Translations under genes and position numbers: made by a program
Assembly (NCBI GenBank): GCA_020205615.1
Contig: CM035152.1
Coordinates: 116,720,043 to 116,784,042 of the forward strand
Reading direction: 5' to 3'
DNA from: Panax quinquefolius
Lineage: Eukaryota; Streptophyta; Magnoliopsida; Apiales; Araliaceae
Length of the DNA stretch: 64,000 nucleotides
Shown here: one piece after another, positions 11,283 to 22,755 of the stretch
Position numbering within the stretch: the first letter of the stretch is position 1
Layout of the letters: each line of letters starts with the position of its first letter
The notes under the pieces: model-generated
Told to the model about the DNA's origin: nothing
Seen by the model: the letters and a program-made list of their open reading frames with translations, nothing else
Database searches by the model: none

Positions 11283-12599
11283 TTAGTGTAATGGTTTACA
11301 TTGTTCCTTTCTTTCCCTTCTTAGATTGGTTTCAGTAGTACTTGTCAATGTCCCTTGTGGTATGCTATTCAACATATTGGCCATTCGGCCAATCTGAGTC
11401 TCCAAGTTCTTGATAGCCACAGCCTGGCTCTTTATCATAATTTCTGTATTAGCCATGTAATTCAGCATCATCTCCTCCATTTCTGACTTCTTTTCTAGTT
11501 GTGGAGCAGGTGGTGGATGGTGTTGCTGTTGTTGTTAAAATCCAGGAGGGTAAGGTGGTTTGGGTGCATACTGTTGGTGAGATGGTTATGGTTGGTATTG
11601 ATGTTGGGACTGAAATTGATGTGGTTGTTGGTGTTGTTGCATGTTCTGATTGTTGTTCCAACTAGAATTGGGATGGTTGCAGTTGTTGGAATTGTAAGAA
11701 TTCTGAAACTAATTCTAGTTCTTTTGGTAGTTGCTCACAAATTGCATTGATTCTAAACTGATAGGACACTGGTCTATTTGATGTGACCCCGCACATATCT
11801 CACATACATAAGCAACTAGCTTGACTTTACTCTCCGCCAATGAATCAATCTTCTTTGTCATGGCTGCCATTTGTGCTGACAATGCTGTAATGGCATCCAC
11901 TTCTATTATCCCCACAACTTTAGGTTATGGCATCCTGGCCGTAGGATTCTGGAAATTGTTCGCTGACATAGTCTCAATAAGATCATACGCTTCTTCATAA
12001 CTTTTATCCCACAAGGCTCCTCCTGCAGCAGCATCTACTATTGGCCTAGACTGCCAAACCAATCCATTATAAAAAGTATTTATAACGATCCAATCAGGCA
12101 TTCTATGATGAGGGCATTTTCTTAGCATTTCTTTGTAGTGTTCCCAGGCTTTATACAGTGATTCACCCTGTTGTTGTCCAAACTGGGAAATCGCAATCCT
12201 CATTTTTGTTGTCTTAGCCATAGGGAAAATTTTTGCTAAGAACATCTGTGCTAAGTCTTCCCATGTGGTGATTGACCCCGATGGTAACGAATGGAGCCAA
12301 CTTCTTGCCTTATCCCTCAAAGAAAATGGGAACAGTCTAAGCCTAATTGCATCTTCTAACATCCCATTGTACTTAAAAGTGTCACATATCTCGATGAAGC
12401 TCAACAAATACTCATTTGGGTCATCTGTAGGAGCACCTCAAAATTGAACTAAATTTTGGACCATCTGTATCGTGCCTGGCTTAATTTCAAATGTATTTGT
12501 TGCTTTAGCTGGCCTTACAATACTCGACTATAACACATTAATTTTAGGCATGGAATAATCCCTTAAGGCTCTATGTTCTTCTCTAGGCTCTTCTGCCAT
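11283..12599 (-). pseudogene. Athila gag with zinc knuckle
   Basis: The start is taken as the ATG at 12599 (MAEEPREEHRALRDY), giving the usual Athila N-terminus. The capsid-like retrotransposon gag domain follows (LRLFPFSLRDKARSWLHSLP near 12310, then WEDLAQMFLAKIFP). A CCHC zinc knuckle CEICAGSHQIDQC lies near 11800-11765. The tail is Gln/Asn/Pro-rich (11510-11715) and ends in IKNLETQIGRMANMLNS, a conserved coiled segment of this family. There are stops near 12525 and 12440 and frame changes in the Gln-rich tail. Gag forms the virus-like particle. About 1.3 kb is normal for the family. Confidence 0.85.
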
Positions 12600-12842
12600 G
12601 TTGGATGATGATGTCTCAGTATTTATTTGTGTATTCTGACGTGCACCCGCTTTCCAAGCTCTACTGTTGATATTATCCTGTGCAGGAATCAACTCAGGAT
12701 TTGATGATCGTGTGCGCGTATACTATACACAAGTACCTGAAATGCAAACAAAAATAAAATAGAAATGAGATAAGATAAGAATTGTTCAAGTCAAACAAAT
12801 TTAGCTTTAGCTGATGATGACAGCAATAAAAATAAACGCCTT

Positions 12843-12860
12843 TCAAAGGCAACGGTGCCA
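12843..12860 (-). promoter_or_regulatory. Athila primer-binding site
   Basis: The minus strand reads TGGCACCGTTGCC, matching the conserved Athila PBS TGGCGCCGTTGCC except for one G-to-A change in a CG. It lies about 245 bp before the gag start. The 5' LTR should end a few bases to the right, near 12867. Confidence 0.7.
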
Positions 12861-12867
12861 AAAACTT

Positions 12868-14387
12868 GTTGTCTTTGTTTCGGTTTAACAAAACAGACTC
12901 TAACTCATGCAAGTATACACGGGTCTATTCACCATCTGGTACAGAGGTAAAAGCCTCTTGCGATCTCTTCAGCCCATCTGTCAAAGCAACTATCCCAGAC
13001 AACAAGCAAGGCTGGGGCAATTTCAAAATCGGCGACAACTTGATATTGTGACCCTTATAACAAGATTGGGGCAATCTCAGAAACAGTGACAACTCAACAC
13101 TAGAGCATTTATCAACCATCCTAAGGAGGAAAATGCACCAGTCAACACCATCAGCATGGTCCATCATCATCAGAGCTTCCCTCATATCATCTCACTGGCG
13201 ATTCGGATATTGTTTACTCACGATTTGGTCAACAAAGAGACTTTCTCGTATGAATCCCCGGCAACAACATGCAAAAGGACTAGGGCATTTTTCCGATTCC
13301 AGGAAAGCGAAGGATTTTAAGGCAGGATCAAGCCTCTCATCAAAAGAAAGAAAACTCCTGAAAGAAATCATGGCGACATAAGCGTGCCCCTACGAAAGAA
13401 GGGGAAAATTCTCAAAAAGTTCTTAACTAAAGGCCAACGACAAAAGGTCTGGCGAATGAAATCTACACCGTCAAATGTGTTAATTTGCGTCAAATCCTCA
13501 TAAATTGAGGCCTCTAAACTGAAGTTCAAAAGTTTGACAGCGAAAGAACGAGCTGCACCCTCTAGGGATATCAATAGCATTTAGGTCATCACTTCAGTCG
13601 GATTACGAATCAAATGTTCAAGGAAATGGAGCATAAGCACTCAACAGCGAAAGAAAACTACAAATCACCTCAAAAAGGGTGAGGCGCTACATCAACGTAC
13701 ATCTCTATCCAGCGTAACATAAGGCAGAGTCTAGCGAAGCAAACCTTTAAATATTACTTCAGGGAAGGTATCGGGAGATCCGGTATTCAAAACCATTGGC
13801 ATCAATTCAGCGCAACATCAATACAGTTCAACGATGAAAGCTTTATATACCGTCGTTTGAGTGGGAACCGAAACAGTTGAGTGATGTCAGCGTATTCAAC
13901 TACCAGCAGGATAGGATCTGTTGTCAAACTACCATCAGGGTAGGCACCATTGTAAACTACTAGCGTATGCATCGGCGACATCTCCATTTCTCTTCATCAA
14001 ACAGGCATTAGCGACATCGACAAAAAGCCAAACCATTGTAGTCAACACCAGCATAAGCATCAGCAATCCCCGGTAAAGGTAAAGCGATTTGCAAAAACAT
14101 TTTAAACATGCATCATAACATTCATTACATTGCGATTTGAAATTTATGATATACGATATGCAAAATGTGATGTGCGAGTTGCTAAGTGAGATTGGCCAAA
14201 AGCGAAAGGCGAAGTGCGAAATGCGATGTGCGATTTGCGAACTGCGATTTGCGAAAATATTTTAACATTCATCAACACATTCTCTACATTTTGCATCATT
14301 AAAAATACCTTGTCATATTTCAAGTGTCTACTAATCTTTATCATGTCCATTCCATTGCATTGCATGAACATGATAAAGAGGGGAATC
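12868..14387 (+). other. Non-coding internal 3' region of element G
   Basis: No convincing gene. Paired phrases GGGGCAATTTCAAAATCGGCGACAA (about 13014) and GGGGCAATCTCAGAAACAGTGACAA (about 13067) suggest a decayed minisatellite like the GGGGTCACAACG arrays of element F. At 14137-14265 there is a low-complexity run of TGCGA/TTTGCGA-type words. The left 200-500 bp could include remains of an Athila 5' LTR. The polypurine tract ATAAAGAGGGGAATC lies at 14373-14387. Confidence 0.5.
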
Positions 14388-15384
14388 TGTAGACACTCGA
14401 AATTTTCTTTTCCTGTTACTAACTATACAGGAGGAAAAAAGTATCTTTTTCACTCCAGAGATAACCCTGGAGGACCACAACATCAATTCCAACCTCAAAG
14501 ATAACCCTGAGGATATTCAGAGTCAACAACATGACAACCTCAAAGATAACCCTGCAAAAAGACAACTACAAATGTACGAAAACCGGAGATAACCCCGGGA
14601 AGGTCAAAATGGTCATTCTTCCAACTCAACTTCACTTCAAATCAAATACACTCATTTCAACTCAAATTGTTTCAAAAGAAGTCCCACAAGAACCATATCT
14701 TAACTTCGGAGCGCAAACTCCCAAAACAGCTTAACGGATTGCCTGACGGAGACCCAGAAATGCCATTTCGATCATGGACCCATCTTCTTGGAATCAAAAA
14801 AGGGCAAATCATATGTCATTGCATAGCTCTCAGAAATAGCTTTCCAGAATGGTATGGCACGCCGTGATCGGAGGCTCGGATTAAAGTTCTGCAAGTTCGA
14901 GCGGACATCGCAGTACACGAGTGCACGTACTTCGAGACAGCGGGACCCGCAAAGCCCGGGGCACCCCGGGCAGCCGCGGGTGCATCTGTGGCTGCCGTAG
15001 GTACACCTGCGGCTCCCCCACTCTATAAATAAAGGGCTTGGGGTGGCTATATTTGGAAGAGAAATAGAGAGGAAACCTGTCCAATTAGTTTGTACACACC
15101 ATAAACTGAGTGCTTTCTTATTTCAAACACTTTTGAGCTTATATTCTATCATATTTTTACTGGCGGGAGCCGAGTATTCATCCATTTAAAGTTATAGAAG
15201 TCTTCTTTGGCAGACCACTATAATCCTTCTTACACACTTTAAAGCCTTTCTCTTCATCTCTGCACACACTATTCTTCATATTGAGAGTCATGTTGTGTGC
15301 GTATGCCCAGACTTCGGTACATGGTTTTCATTTTTATCTGTATATATATACTTATATATGTATATATTTTATATATGTACTAAC

Positions 15385-15440
15385 ATTATCGAGTTATGCC
15401 TCGAGTGAGCCTAGACTTATGTCTGGGGCGTTTACTTGCT

Positions 15441-15488
<48 letters not shown>

Positions 15489-15626
15489 CTATTATTGGAC
15501 ATATCAGATGAGTGCAGATTTTATATCAAGGAGCGTTTATTGCTTTTATATATATATATTTATATATATAATTATTATCGGAAATATCCGATGAGCCCGG
15601 ATTTTATATTCTGGTATGTTTATCGC

Positions 15627-15676
<50 letters not shown>

Positions 15677-15945
15677 CATTTACATCAGTTCGGAGTTTAC
15701 TTCGTGCTTTTTTTAAATTTTTATTTATATTTCGTCACTTTACCGAGTTTACTTCGTGGCGGTTGATCGTTCTTTTACCGCTTTCTTTACATTCAAGTCC
15801 CTTACCGAGTTTTACATTGGCGGTTGATAACATTACTACTTTATTTACATTTTCGATCCCCCATGGAGTTGCTTCATGGTGGTTGATCGATCTGTCTCAT
15901 ATATATATTACGACTTATATATATATATATATATATATATATAAC
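15385..15945. repeat. LTR minisatellite with (TA)n tracts, element G
   Basis: Units carrying a GATGAGCCCGGATTTTA-like phrase, a CGTTTATTGCTT-like phrase and a (TA)n tract repeat about three times (15385-15680). They are followed by shorter units with GAGTTTACTTCGTGGCGGTTGAT (15700-15890). TA tracts lie at about 15446-15487, 15629-15672 and 15918-15942. Tyr/Ile-rich ORFs across this zone are artefacts. Confidence 0.8.
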
Positions 15946-16446
15946 TCTGCCATCGCTTTCCATACAAATTGTGGTATCATGTGAGCCTAGGAATCACGTG
16001 ATCACAAATTTAGTCTCATTGAATCTAGATTCTGCCCGTGATGGACTTTTTTCAATTGTAGTTAGCTTGTACATTATTTCTGATGTACGATTTTCCTTGG
16101 ATGGCTTTCATGCCCATGAGGATTTTAAGATCTGCCAGATATTATTTTTCAAGATGCTTCGCATCTCAAAAATAAAAGCAAATAAGCCGAACATTTAATA
16201 ATAAAATGGAAGTATGAAAAGGTCTCAATTCCTATTGAGCACAGGGTTTGAAAAACCTCTTTTACAAAACTTCAATGCTATATCTTGCTTAAAACTAAAT
16301 TTTTCTATAAATTCAAACCCTTTGTATATAGGTGCGAACGAGGCCTCGCACTACTTTCAAATAATTGCAATTGATCCACACACACACACATTCATATAAT
16401 AGTTTCTTGAAAAGTGGCGGTCACCGTGGAAACACGGATATCGGGG

Positions 16447-16463
16447 GGTGCCTAACACCTTCC
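16447..16463 (+). promoter_or_regulatory. Conserved Tat/Ogre LTR block
   Basis: GGTGCCTAACACCTTCC recurs identically at 39787-39803. From memory it is a strongly conserved segment near the 3' end of LTRs in the Tat/Ogre lineage. The inverted GGTG/CACC halves could form a small hairpin. Its role in transcript ends is inferred. Confidence 0.5.
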
Positions 16464-16732
16464 CTCCGCATAATCAAGCCCCCGAACCCAAATGAATCTC
16501 AGTTTTACAGACCCGTTTAGCAGTGTCATATCACTGGGTCAATGTGCAAACCTTTTCCGGTTGCGTTGGTGCAACCAGTTAAAAACACCAACTGGCGACT
16601 CTTAAAGTCAAATTGTCGACATTACACATGTCGGACCTTTTTCACTTATTTTTTCAAACAAATCTCACATAACAATGAGAACACCAAAGAACAAGTAACG
16701 AAAAGGGACAACTAAAAATCCCGACGTCGACA

Positions 16733-17299
16733 ATAATAACTGATAATAAATCTTCTTTTCAAACCAACCAATACACATAAATATAGCAAACATGCTCTAG
16801 CTTTACAAAATGGAAAGTTAGCATTTTAATTCAAGTCTGACTGGCACGGCCGCACGGCATTATAATAAAAATCGGGCGTGGGCGCGCTGGCACTGCGTTG
16901 TTGATTCTCCTGGCGCAGGCGCGCCATCTCTCTTTGCAAAATGGGCGCGGGCGCGCCTTGCCTTGTCTGCGTGTGATGGCCTCCTAACGCGGGCGCGCCG
17001 TGTCCGCCTTATTCTCAGGTGCTTGATCGGCGTACTGGTGCCGGATTCTACATCTTGTTGGCTTCTTGTCTTTGAGGTTGTTGCTACTTGCTACTTGCTT
17101 CTTCTTCTTTTTTTCACTTTTTTCTTCTTCATTTAACCACATCAAAGGCCCTCTAACTGTCCTCCTCAAATGCTTGATCTCAGTTGCCATCTTCATTTTA
17201 GCACAAATGCACCATGTTATGCCTTTTATGCTATCATCATGCCTTGCCATACCATTTTCATGCCTTAGGATTTTCTTTTAAGCAAACTACAAAAAAAAC
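16733..17299. other. Unassigned remnant with GC-rich motifs
   Basis: No convincing gene. Between 16852 and 17000 the words GGCGCGCTGG, GGCGCAGGCGCGCC, GGGCGCGGGCGCGCC and GCGGGCGCGCC recur at about 45-bp intervals. They resemble the patch at 6737-6835 in the Athila spacer. An 88-codon minus-strand frame at 16984-17250 ends in a Lys/Glu-rich stretch; it may be a piece of the same Athila family but is too short to call. Confidence 0.4.
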
Positions 17300-17464
17300 A
17301 CAAAAAGCAATAAAAACATATTAAAACTTCTTAAGTTGAGCAAAATTTTAGTAAGTTGGTAATCAATAAGTAGGTATAAAACCTACTTATCATATGACAA
17401 CCTAGTTATGATGATTAGAATATGTAGAGATAGGTATGCTATAATTTCGATGACGAAATTCTTT

Positions 17465-17478
17465 GAAGGAGGGGTGAA
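17465..17478 (+). promoter_or_regulatory. Element C polypurine tract
   Basis: GAAGGAGGGGTGAA lies directly before the LTR start TGTGATATCCCG. It is the expected plus-strand primer site of a Tekay/Del element. Confidence 0.7.
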
Positions 17479-19143
17479 TGTGATATCCCGAATATTATTA
17501 ATATTTCTTTTAAGGGAAATATTAAATGATTAAATAAAGGTTAGAGATTTAACCTAATTATTAATAAAAGAAATGTGAAAAGAGTGGATTAATTTTTTTT
17601 ATTTTATCTATGTGCTTATAAAGAGCCCATAGGGTATAAAATGATTGGGAAGAGAGACTTTTAATATAAAAGACTCTAACTAAGAATGTACTGAGACAAT
17701 ATAAATATAATTTTTCATAATGAAAAGAAAGTAATATGTGGAGTTGAATAAATTTTATGAAATGTAGTAAGCAATGGTATTATTAAATGTATACCTTGAT
17801 TATTCAAAATAAAAAGGAAGCCAAAATGGCTTAATTGAGAAATATTTTTGACATAAATCCACATATGAAATCAATTAAATAATTATATTATAATATAATT
17901 AATTTCGTTCAAAAGTATTATTTAGTGACAAATAAGAAAAATGGTGGGTACTACCATGAAGTATTTAAATTACATAGAGCTATCATTTTTAATGATGTAT
18001 GTGCTAGCTATTTTACTAGCTTAAAGAACTGTGGTGGATAAAAATATATGTATATTAATATGTAATATAAGTCCATATTAAATATTGGACCATATCAAAT
18101 TTGCTAGGTGTGCTTGCAAATAATTTGGTGTTACGGACCATTGCCTTACGTAAAGTGGGGTACTAAGAGTCCAAGTTATATAAATTGGGCCAAATTAATT
18201 TTTACATGTAGGTATTCAAGCCTTATTTATTTTATTAATATGATATGAGTGCATTGAGCCCAAAACAAAGTCGTGCCCAGCCTTGCATTAGACCCAATTC
18301 GGCAGCCCATATTGGAGAGAAAAGGAATTGTTAGTTCAAATTAAAAGAGCAGTGACATGGTTGTTGGTCAGTTAGTAAGCTAACAGTTAGTTTGTAATTT
18401 AGTTAGTAGCTATAAAGTATAGAGTGGTTGTATGAGCCAAGTTCATTGCATGAGCCAAGTAGCTACTAGAGGACTGAATAGGGGCCAAGTAGACTGCAGA
18501 GTAGTAAGAGGCTGCTAAGCCTTGTAGAGGCTATGTAGTGGTAATGAGGAAGGCCAATGTAGGGGCCGGATAGGAGCTAAAGAGAGCAGCCAGGTAGAGA
18601 TAATGATGGAGAGCACCAATAGGCCAAGTAGGCTGATTGAGAGAGAGAGAAAGCTCAGCCATATATGGCCATACAATGCACCTGAAATCAAATGACTTCT
18701 AAACTTATCCAAGTTCCAAAAGCAATATCAATAGCAGTCCATTAGATTGAGAGAGTAGCAAAGCTACGACTAGAAGGGAAGGAAGGATTGAGCAGCAAAG
18801 CTACTTCAATCAATCAAAGTTAGCAAGAAAAGCAAACTTAGACTCTTTCCATTCCTTTTCCATTTTATATTTGATAGTAGAATGGGTTGTTAGTGGCTAT
18901 AGTATTAAATAAGATTATGGTGGCTGTTATGATAATATTAGAGCTTTGTGTGGTTGTTGAGGCATTATATGGAGAACCTTAATAAATTAAAAGCCAAAAG
19001 GCTGGGGGGAAATGGACAGGAAATTTGTGGTTACATGTAAATAAAATCATGCTCACCAATTGTTTGATTAAATGTCCAAGTAGGGGTTTTTATAGTATAA
19101 AATCATGCTAGCTATGAATTAGAATCCAAATCATGTCTACAGG

Positions 19144-19479
19144 CTCATATATTGAGATGAATGCCTCAAACATGCTTCTATGCTTAAAAAAAATGTTGTA
19201 GTATAACTTGCATGCTATGATAATTTTATTTTAGATAGTAGAGTAACTTACTCCAAGATCATAGAGTGCAACTCCACGATCGTAGATCTCAACTTAAAAG
19301 TCATCTACGGGCTCATATATTGAGATGAATGCCTCAAACATGCTTCTATGCTTAAAAAAAATGTTGTAGTATAACTTGCATGTTATGATAATTTTATTTT
19401 AGATAGTAGAGTAACTTATATAGAGTGCAACTCCACGATCGTAGATCTCAACTTAAAAGTCATCTGCAGCCCCCCCCCC
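19144..19479. repeat. 168-bp tandem duplication
   Basis: The segment beginning CTCATATATTGAGATGAATGCC at 19144 repeats almost exactly from 19312. The second copy lacks about 13 bases near 19420 and is followed by a C-rich run (about 19469-19486). Confidence 0.85.
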
Positions 19480-20701
19480 TCCCCCACTTTGAGTCTCAAA
19501 TTAGAACATTTGTAAATTGAGGTTCCCGGACCAATGAAAGAAGAATTAAAAGCCTATTTAGGGACTGTTTTAAACAAAAGATAGAATCCCTCCATTTAGA
19601 TGTATTAAACCATGAACATATAATATACAGAAAGTACTTGTGGTGATAAAACTTGTACTTGAAAGCTTGAAGGTTGTTATGGTGGTTTAGTACTAACTCA
19701 TGCTAATAATGCCTAGAAATGAGTTGTTTTGGTATGGATACATGAGAAAAGATTCAAGCTTTTTACATTATGTGATGATGAGTTTTAAGGATAATTTGAA
19801 GTTATATGAATGCTTAGATAACCCTTGAATCATAGCTTGGGGACTGTTTGTGAGTAATAGCCAAAACTGTGCTCAAGCTCTAGATTAGAGAACTGTTTTG
19901 GTCAAGGAAAGTACCTAAACTTTTGAGTCAGTAAGGAGACCATAATATGTTCATAATTAACATTTAAAAGTTGTTTCTTAACTTAGTTGAGGTCCATATT
20001 AAGTACTACTTAGTTTTCATGTTTAGGGCCATAAAAAGTAAGCTTTAAAGTGTCATCTAACACTTAAAGGAAGAGAGGCCACACCTAAACCTTATAGGTA
20101 AGTTGCAATAGCTATAATATGGCATAAGTAAGCTACACAAGTTAAAGAAACCAAGTCTAAACTGTTTTAAATATTGGACTTGTTAAAAATCACATTTTAG
20201 GCCAAAAGTGGTCCGTTTTGGGTAAATTTTAGTACCTAAATTTATAAGACTATAATGAACTCATATAAAGTTGCTAATACATGTTTGTGATGATTCCTAA
20301 TCATTGTCATGACCAAAGCTAGTAAGAAAACCAAGTTAGGATCTATTTTTCAAGCCTAAAGTGAGCTTTGATAGGTCAAAATTGGTTAAATGACTAAACA
20401 AAGTGAGATGATGGTAAAAGTAATTTTAGGTAACTAAAATACACATGCCTAGACTGTCCAAGTAGCCAAAACTAAAAGAAATTTAAGAGGTGTCAAAATC
20501 AGTTTTGGGAAAAAATGCTAAACTGTCTAGTTTGAGCCTCAGATAAAGTAGGCCTAACTGATATGAATGAGGAACATAAACCATTATTAAAATACCTTGA
20601 TATGTGGTCTAGAAGTAGGGCTTGATGGTTGAGCCAAAAGCTTAAGAAAGAAATTCCAATAAATTTTCAAAGTAGGCAATAAACTCAATTCTGCAATAGT
20701 T

Positions 20702-20975
20702 AGGTAGTAGAGTGAACTCTGAAAATCATAGAGTAAAAATAGTAGAGTGAAAATCGTAGAGTGAACTCTGAAAATCGTAGAGTGAAAATAGTAGGGTGAA
20801 AATTGTAGAGTGAACTCTGAAAATCGTAGAGTGAAAATTGTAGGGTGAAAATCGTAGAGTGAACTCTGAAAATAGTAGAGTGAAAATCGTAGAGTGAAAA
20901 TAGTAGGGTGAAAATCGTAGAGTAAAAATAGTATAGTGAAAATAGTAGAGTGCAGATAGTAGAGTGAAAATGGGT
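20702..20975. repeat. GTAGAGTGAAAAT minisatellite array
   Basis: A compound array of 14-bp units close to GTAGAGTGAAAATC, alternating with longer units that contain GTAGAGTGAACTCTGAAAATC. About 17 copies. Looser copies occur at 21152-21182. The minus-strand ORF crossing it is a translation of the repeat. Confidence 0.85.
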
Positions 20976-22737
20976 AAACACCCTAGTTTCTGCCCAGTTT
21001 TGGTTAAATTTCATAACTGAATTTAAGAAACCAAACCATGGAAAATACCATGTTATATGATCTAAATGCTTGCACAAACAAAAGATCAAATGGGTTAACT
21101 CATAAATTCCAAAAGCATCATCAAAGTGGCCTAAAATTAACTTCTGCTGCAGTTGGTAGTAGAGTGGGTAGTAGAGTGGAAATGTAAAATACCCATTTTG
21201 AGGCACTATCTTAAGAAGTCTTAAGAGGTTGTTTCAATTGACTAACTATGGAATTAAATAATATGATGTATGGTCTAAAAGCTTTTTCAATCATGGAACT
21301 CAAAAGCTCATTACAAAGATTCATAAAAATTTCCAAAGTACCCAAGAAAATCATATTTTCTATTTTTGGAATTATGATGGAATAATGGGATTTGATTCCT
21401 AGAAATGTCACAACATAACGTAAGATAATATTTGAAGTGTATAATGACCAATGATTTGTATCATGTTATTATTAGACCAAAATGAGTATATTTGAGAATG
21501 TATAAGAAACAAATATACAATGTATACCATGTGTGTATGATCACAAAGTGATGAACGAAGGCTATATGCCTAATCTAAGTCTAACAAACTTAGATGAGTA
21601 CTGTTTAACCAAATATGGTATGATGTAGTGGTGTGATACACACACAGAAAACTATAAGTGCGATAAGCTAGCACATGTAGCGATGAAAAGGGAAATAAAG
21701 CCGAGTTATATAAATAAAAAAAGTTGAATATTACGGTGGTACAAGGACAATATAAGTTAAAGTATGTTATTAAAGTAAGGTTAACCATGAGATCAAGTAT
21801 TGATTGTGTTTATTATCAATCTCACATACCGTGTAGGTCATGCAGAGGAACACGACAGATTAGCGTAATGGTAAAACACAGGTACAGGCAAGTTTTTCAG
21901 AACTTGTTTTTATATGTGAACTTGTTAATTGTAATGTGAACATAGTCCCTATATTATATGTACTCCTTGTGAATAAATTGAGATGTGCATTATGTGCTAT
22001 ACTGTGATATAAATTTATTGAATCAAATTAATGATTGATATGGATTGAGTTATGGAAACTTACTATATTCATGATATATATGAGGTATATGATAAGCATA
22101 AAGCACGTATAATTGTTGGGTATGAGCATTATGATGCCTGAATAAATGCAATATATGAAAAATTATATGAATTATGTATAAACTGCAAAGCATGTATAAT
22201 TTAAGTTGTGTTTAAAATGTTAAAAATGCGTTATGTGATAACTGTTAAACTTGTTGGGCAATATAATTGCTCACCCTCGCTATAAATAATTGTTTTCAGC
22301 TAAATCAAAGCGAATCGAAGGATTCAGGATAGATAAAGGAAAAAGGAAGAAGTACTTATTGAAGTTATTCGTATAGCTCTAGCTATGCTAGATAACATTC
22401 ATATGACATATTGTAATTACATAGTCAAAGAACATTGTATAGAAGAATAGTTAAGTGTAGTTGTAAGTTCATGGATACTTAAAATCAATATATCCAAGTG
22501 AAAAATATTATTTATAACTTGAAATGTATAATTTAAATCAATATGATTTGAAAGTGTAACACCAGGCTATAAAGGTTGCGAATTCTGGAAATAGAAGGAA
22601 TTAATGTATTAATTGGTATCAAAGTGAGGTTGTATTCATTATTTTATGAATAAAGGTTATAAATAGTCATATGAAGGTTGTATAGTAATACACCAGGTCC
22701 GAGGTTCAAGGGACCCGGATTTGGGGGCGTTACAATT

Positions 22738-22755
22738 TGGTATCAAAGTTGTAGG
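22738..22755 (+). promoter_or_regulatory. Element C primer-binding site, tRNA-Met type
   Basis: TGGTATCAAAGTTGTAGG lies three bases after the LTR end. TGGTATCAGAGC is the common initiator-Met PBS of plant chromoviruses, and this copy differs by one base in the first twelve. Confidence 0.7.

Larger units (their letters stand above)
5350..12867 (-). mobile_element. Element B: Athila-like Ty3/Gypsy retrotransposon, minus strand
   Basis: Read on the minus strand the order is PBS (12860), gag (12599), zinc knuckle, protease, RT, RNase H, integrase and an extra ORF. The gag motif LRLFPFSLRDKARSWLHSLP, the protease DLGAS box, the PBS TGGCACCGTTGCC and the post-pol sequence GCGCTCAATGGGAGGCACCCC are all characteristic of Athila. 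Its 3' end is cut by insertion of element A at 5349, and its 3' LTR would lie left of the window. No clear 5' LTR is seen right of the PBS, where Tat-like sequence begins, so the right boundary is approximate. Confidence 0.82.
12868..16732 (+). mobile_element. Element G: 3' end of a Tat/Ogre-like element
   Basis: The last part of the internal region, a polypurine tract and a complete 3' LTR are present. The sequence just before the LTR (14290-14387) matches that before the LTR at 63900. The LTR itself matches the 5' LTR at 37641-40072. No coding region is left. It meets the Athila PBS on the left, and the exact boundary is unclear. This is a second copy of the family represented by the giant element at 37641. 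Confidence 0.75.
14388..16732 (+). repeat. Element G 3' LTR, 2345 bp
   Basis: It starts TGTAGACACTC directly after the polypurine tract and ends CCGACGTCGACA. Both termini match the LTR at 37641-40072 (2432 bp). It contains several long (TA)n tracts, short tandem units and the GGTGCCTAACACCTTCCC block near its 3' end. The two copies differ by many substitutions and by TA-tract lengths. Confidence 0.85.
17479..22734 (+). repeat. Element C LTR, 5256 bp
   Basis: It starts TGTGATATCCCG and ends GGGGGCGTTACA. It is bounded by a polypurine tract on the left and a PBS three bases after its end on the right, so both borders have independent support. The length is large even for this lineage. I see no second set of LTR ends inside, but an old internal insertion cannot be excluded. 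It contains a 168-bp tandem duplication and a GTAGAGTG array. No convincing gene is present. Confidence 0.7.

Noticed and set aside
15281..15716. Ile/Tyr-rich open frames, also at 38715-39021
   Set aside because: They are translations of (TA)n tracts inside LTRs, open in several frames at once.
20700..21206. 168-codon minus-strand frame with repeated FSLYDFHSTIF-like units
   Set aside because: It is a translation of the GTAGAGTG minisatellite; it has no non-repetitive domain.
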